This document shows, piece after piece, positions 50,777 to 50,786 of a stretch of 50,786 nt of DNA. Below the pieces are notes generated by a model that worked only from the letters and a program-made list of their open reading frames with translations, searched no databases and had not been told where the DNA came from. Source of the stretch: DASPKM01 sp036402175 (GTDB lineage Bacteria; Bacteroidota; Bacteroidia; Chitinophagales; Chitinophagaceae); assembly GCA_036402175.1 (NCBI GenBank), contig DASWTK010000332.1:1-50786 (forward strand), written 5' to 3'. Position 1 is the stretch's first letter, and the number at the start of each line of letters is the position of its first letter. Both the position numbers and the translations under genes were made by a program.

Positions 50777-50786
50777 AGTAATTCGG

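Overview
The window is chromosomal DNA from a member of the Bacteroidota, most likely a Chitinophagales-type (Chitinophagaceae-like) bacterium. The signs are a SusD/RagB lipoprotein, TonB-dependent receptors with carboxypeptidase-like N-terminal domains, proteins of the DUF4270, DUF4294, DUF5686, DUF4397 and GSCFA families, the glycogen-synthase-like/DUF4270 pair divergent from panC-panD, and repeated TAnnTTTG promoter elements of the type used by the Bacteroidota primary sigma factor. No phage, integrase, transposase, CRISPR array, tRNA or rRNA was seen. It reads as ordinary core genome with very short spacers; no gene-free stretch exceeds about 300 bases.

Layout. 1-2.2 kb: the end of a SusD-type nutrient-uptake locus plus a DUF4397 lipoprotein. 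2.3-6.1 kb: a fused SpmA-SpmB membrane protein, a periplasmic three-rhodanese protein and the ATPase YchF. 6.2-9.1 kb: a TonB-dependent receptor. 9.2-15.2 kb: purC, an NmrA-like SDR, a membrane histidine kinase, a lactonase-type beta-propeller and the tRNA hydroxylase TrhO. 15.3-21.9 kb (minus strand): DUF5686 outer-membrane protein, a small membrane protein, a penicillin-acylase-family hydrolase and a BioF-like PLP enzyme. 21.9-28.8 kb: miaE, an APH-fold kinase, GSCFA, HMG-CoA-lyase-like enzyme, a glycine-zipper protein, rlmB, a NUDIX hydrolase and metK. 28.9-34.1 kb: DUF4270 and a half-length glycogen-synthase-like protein, divergent from panC-panD-flippase-like-rfaE2. 34.1-37.7 kb: DUF4294 and a cytochrome c maturation pair (CcmF-like, CcmE). 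37.9-41.6 kb: an arginase-family protein, two small membrane proteins and an unusual radical SAM protein. 41.7-47.8 kb: DUF2846, DinB, MFS, TSUP, a TonB-like protein, folC and NUDIX. 47.9-50.8 kb (minus strand): a YfiT/DinB protein and an fbp-GNAT-ABC ATPase operon.

Themes. tRNA/rRNA modification genes recur (trhO, miaE, rlmB), as do cofactor genes (panC, panD, folC, metK). Most gene functions are conventional. The more interesting material is a set of atypical enzymes (a glycogen-synthase N-domain without the KTGGL loop and without its second domain; a CcmE with Cys in the haem-attachment position; a rhodanese trimer with one catalytic Cys; a radical SAM enzyme with a large unknown N-domain) and the non-coding architecture. 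That includes a giant hairpin filling a whole convergent intergenic region, low-complexity inverted/dispersed repeats that appear both at gene starts and gene ends, a terminator whose loop contains a stop codon, and several promoters so close to the ATG that the transcripts may be leaderless. I did not identify a convincing new multi-gene defence or biosynthetic system.
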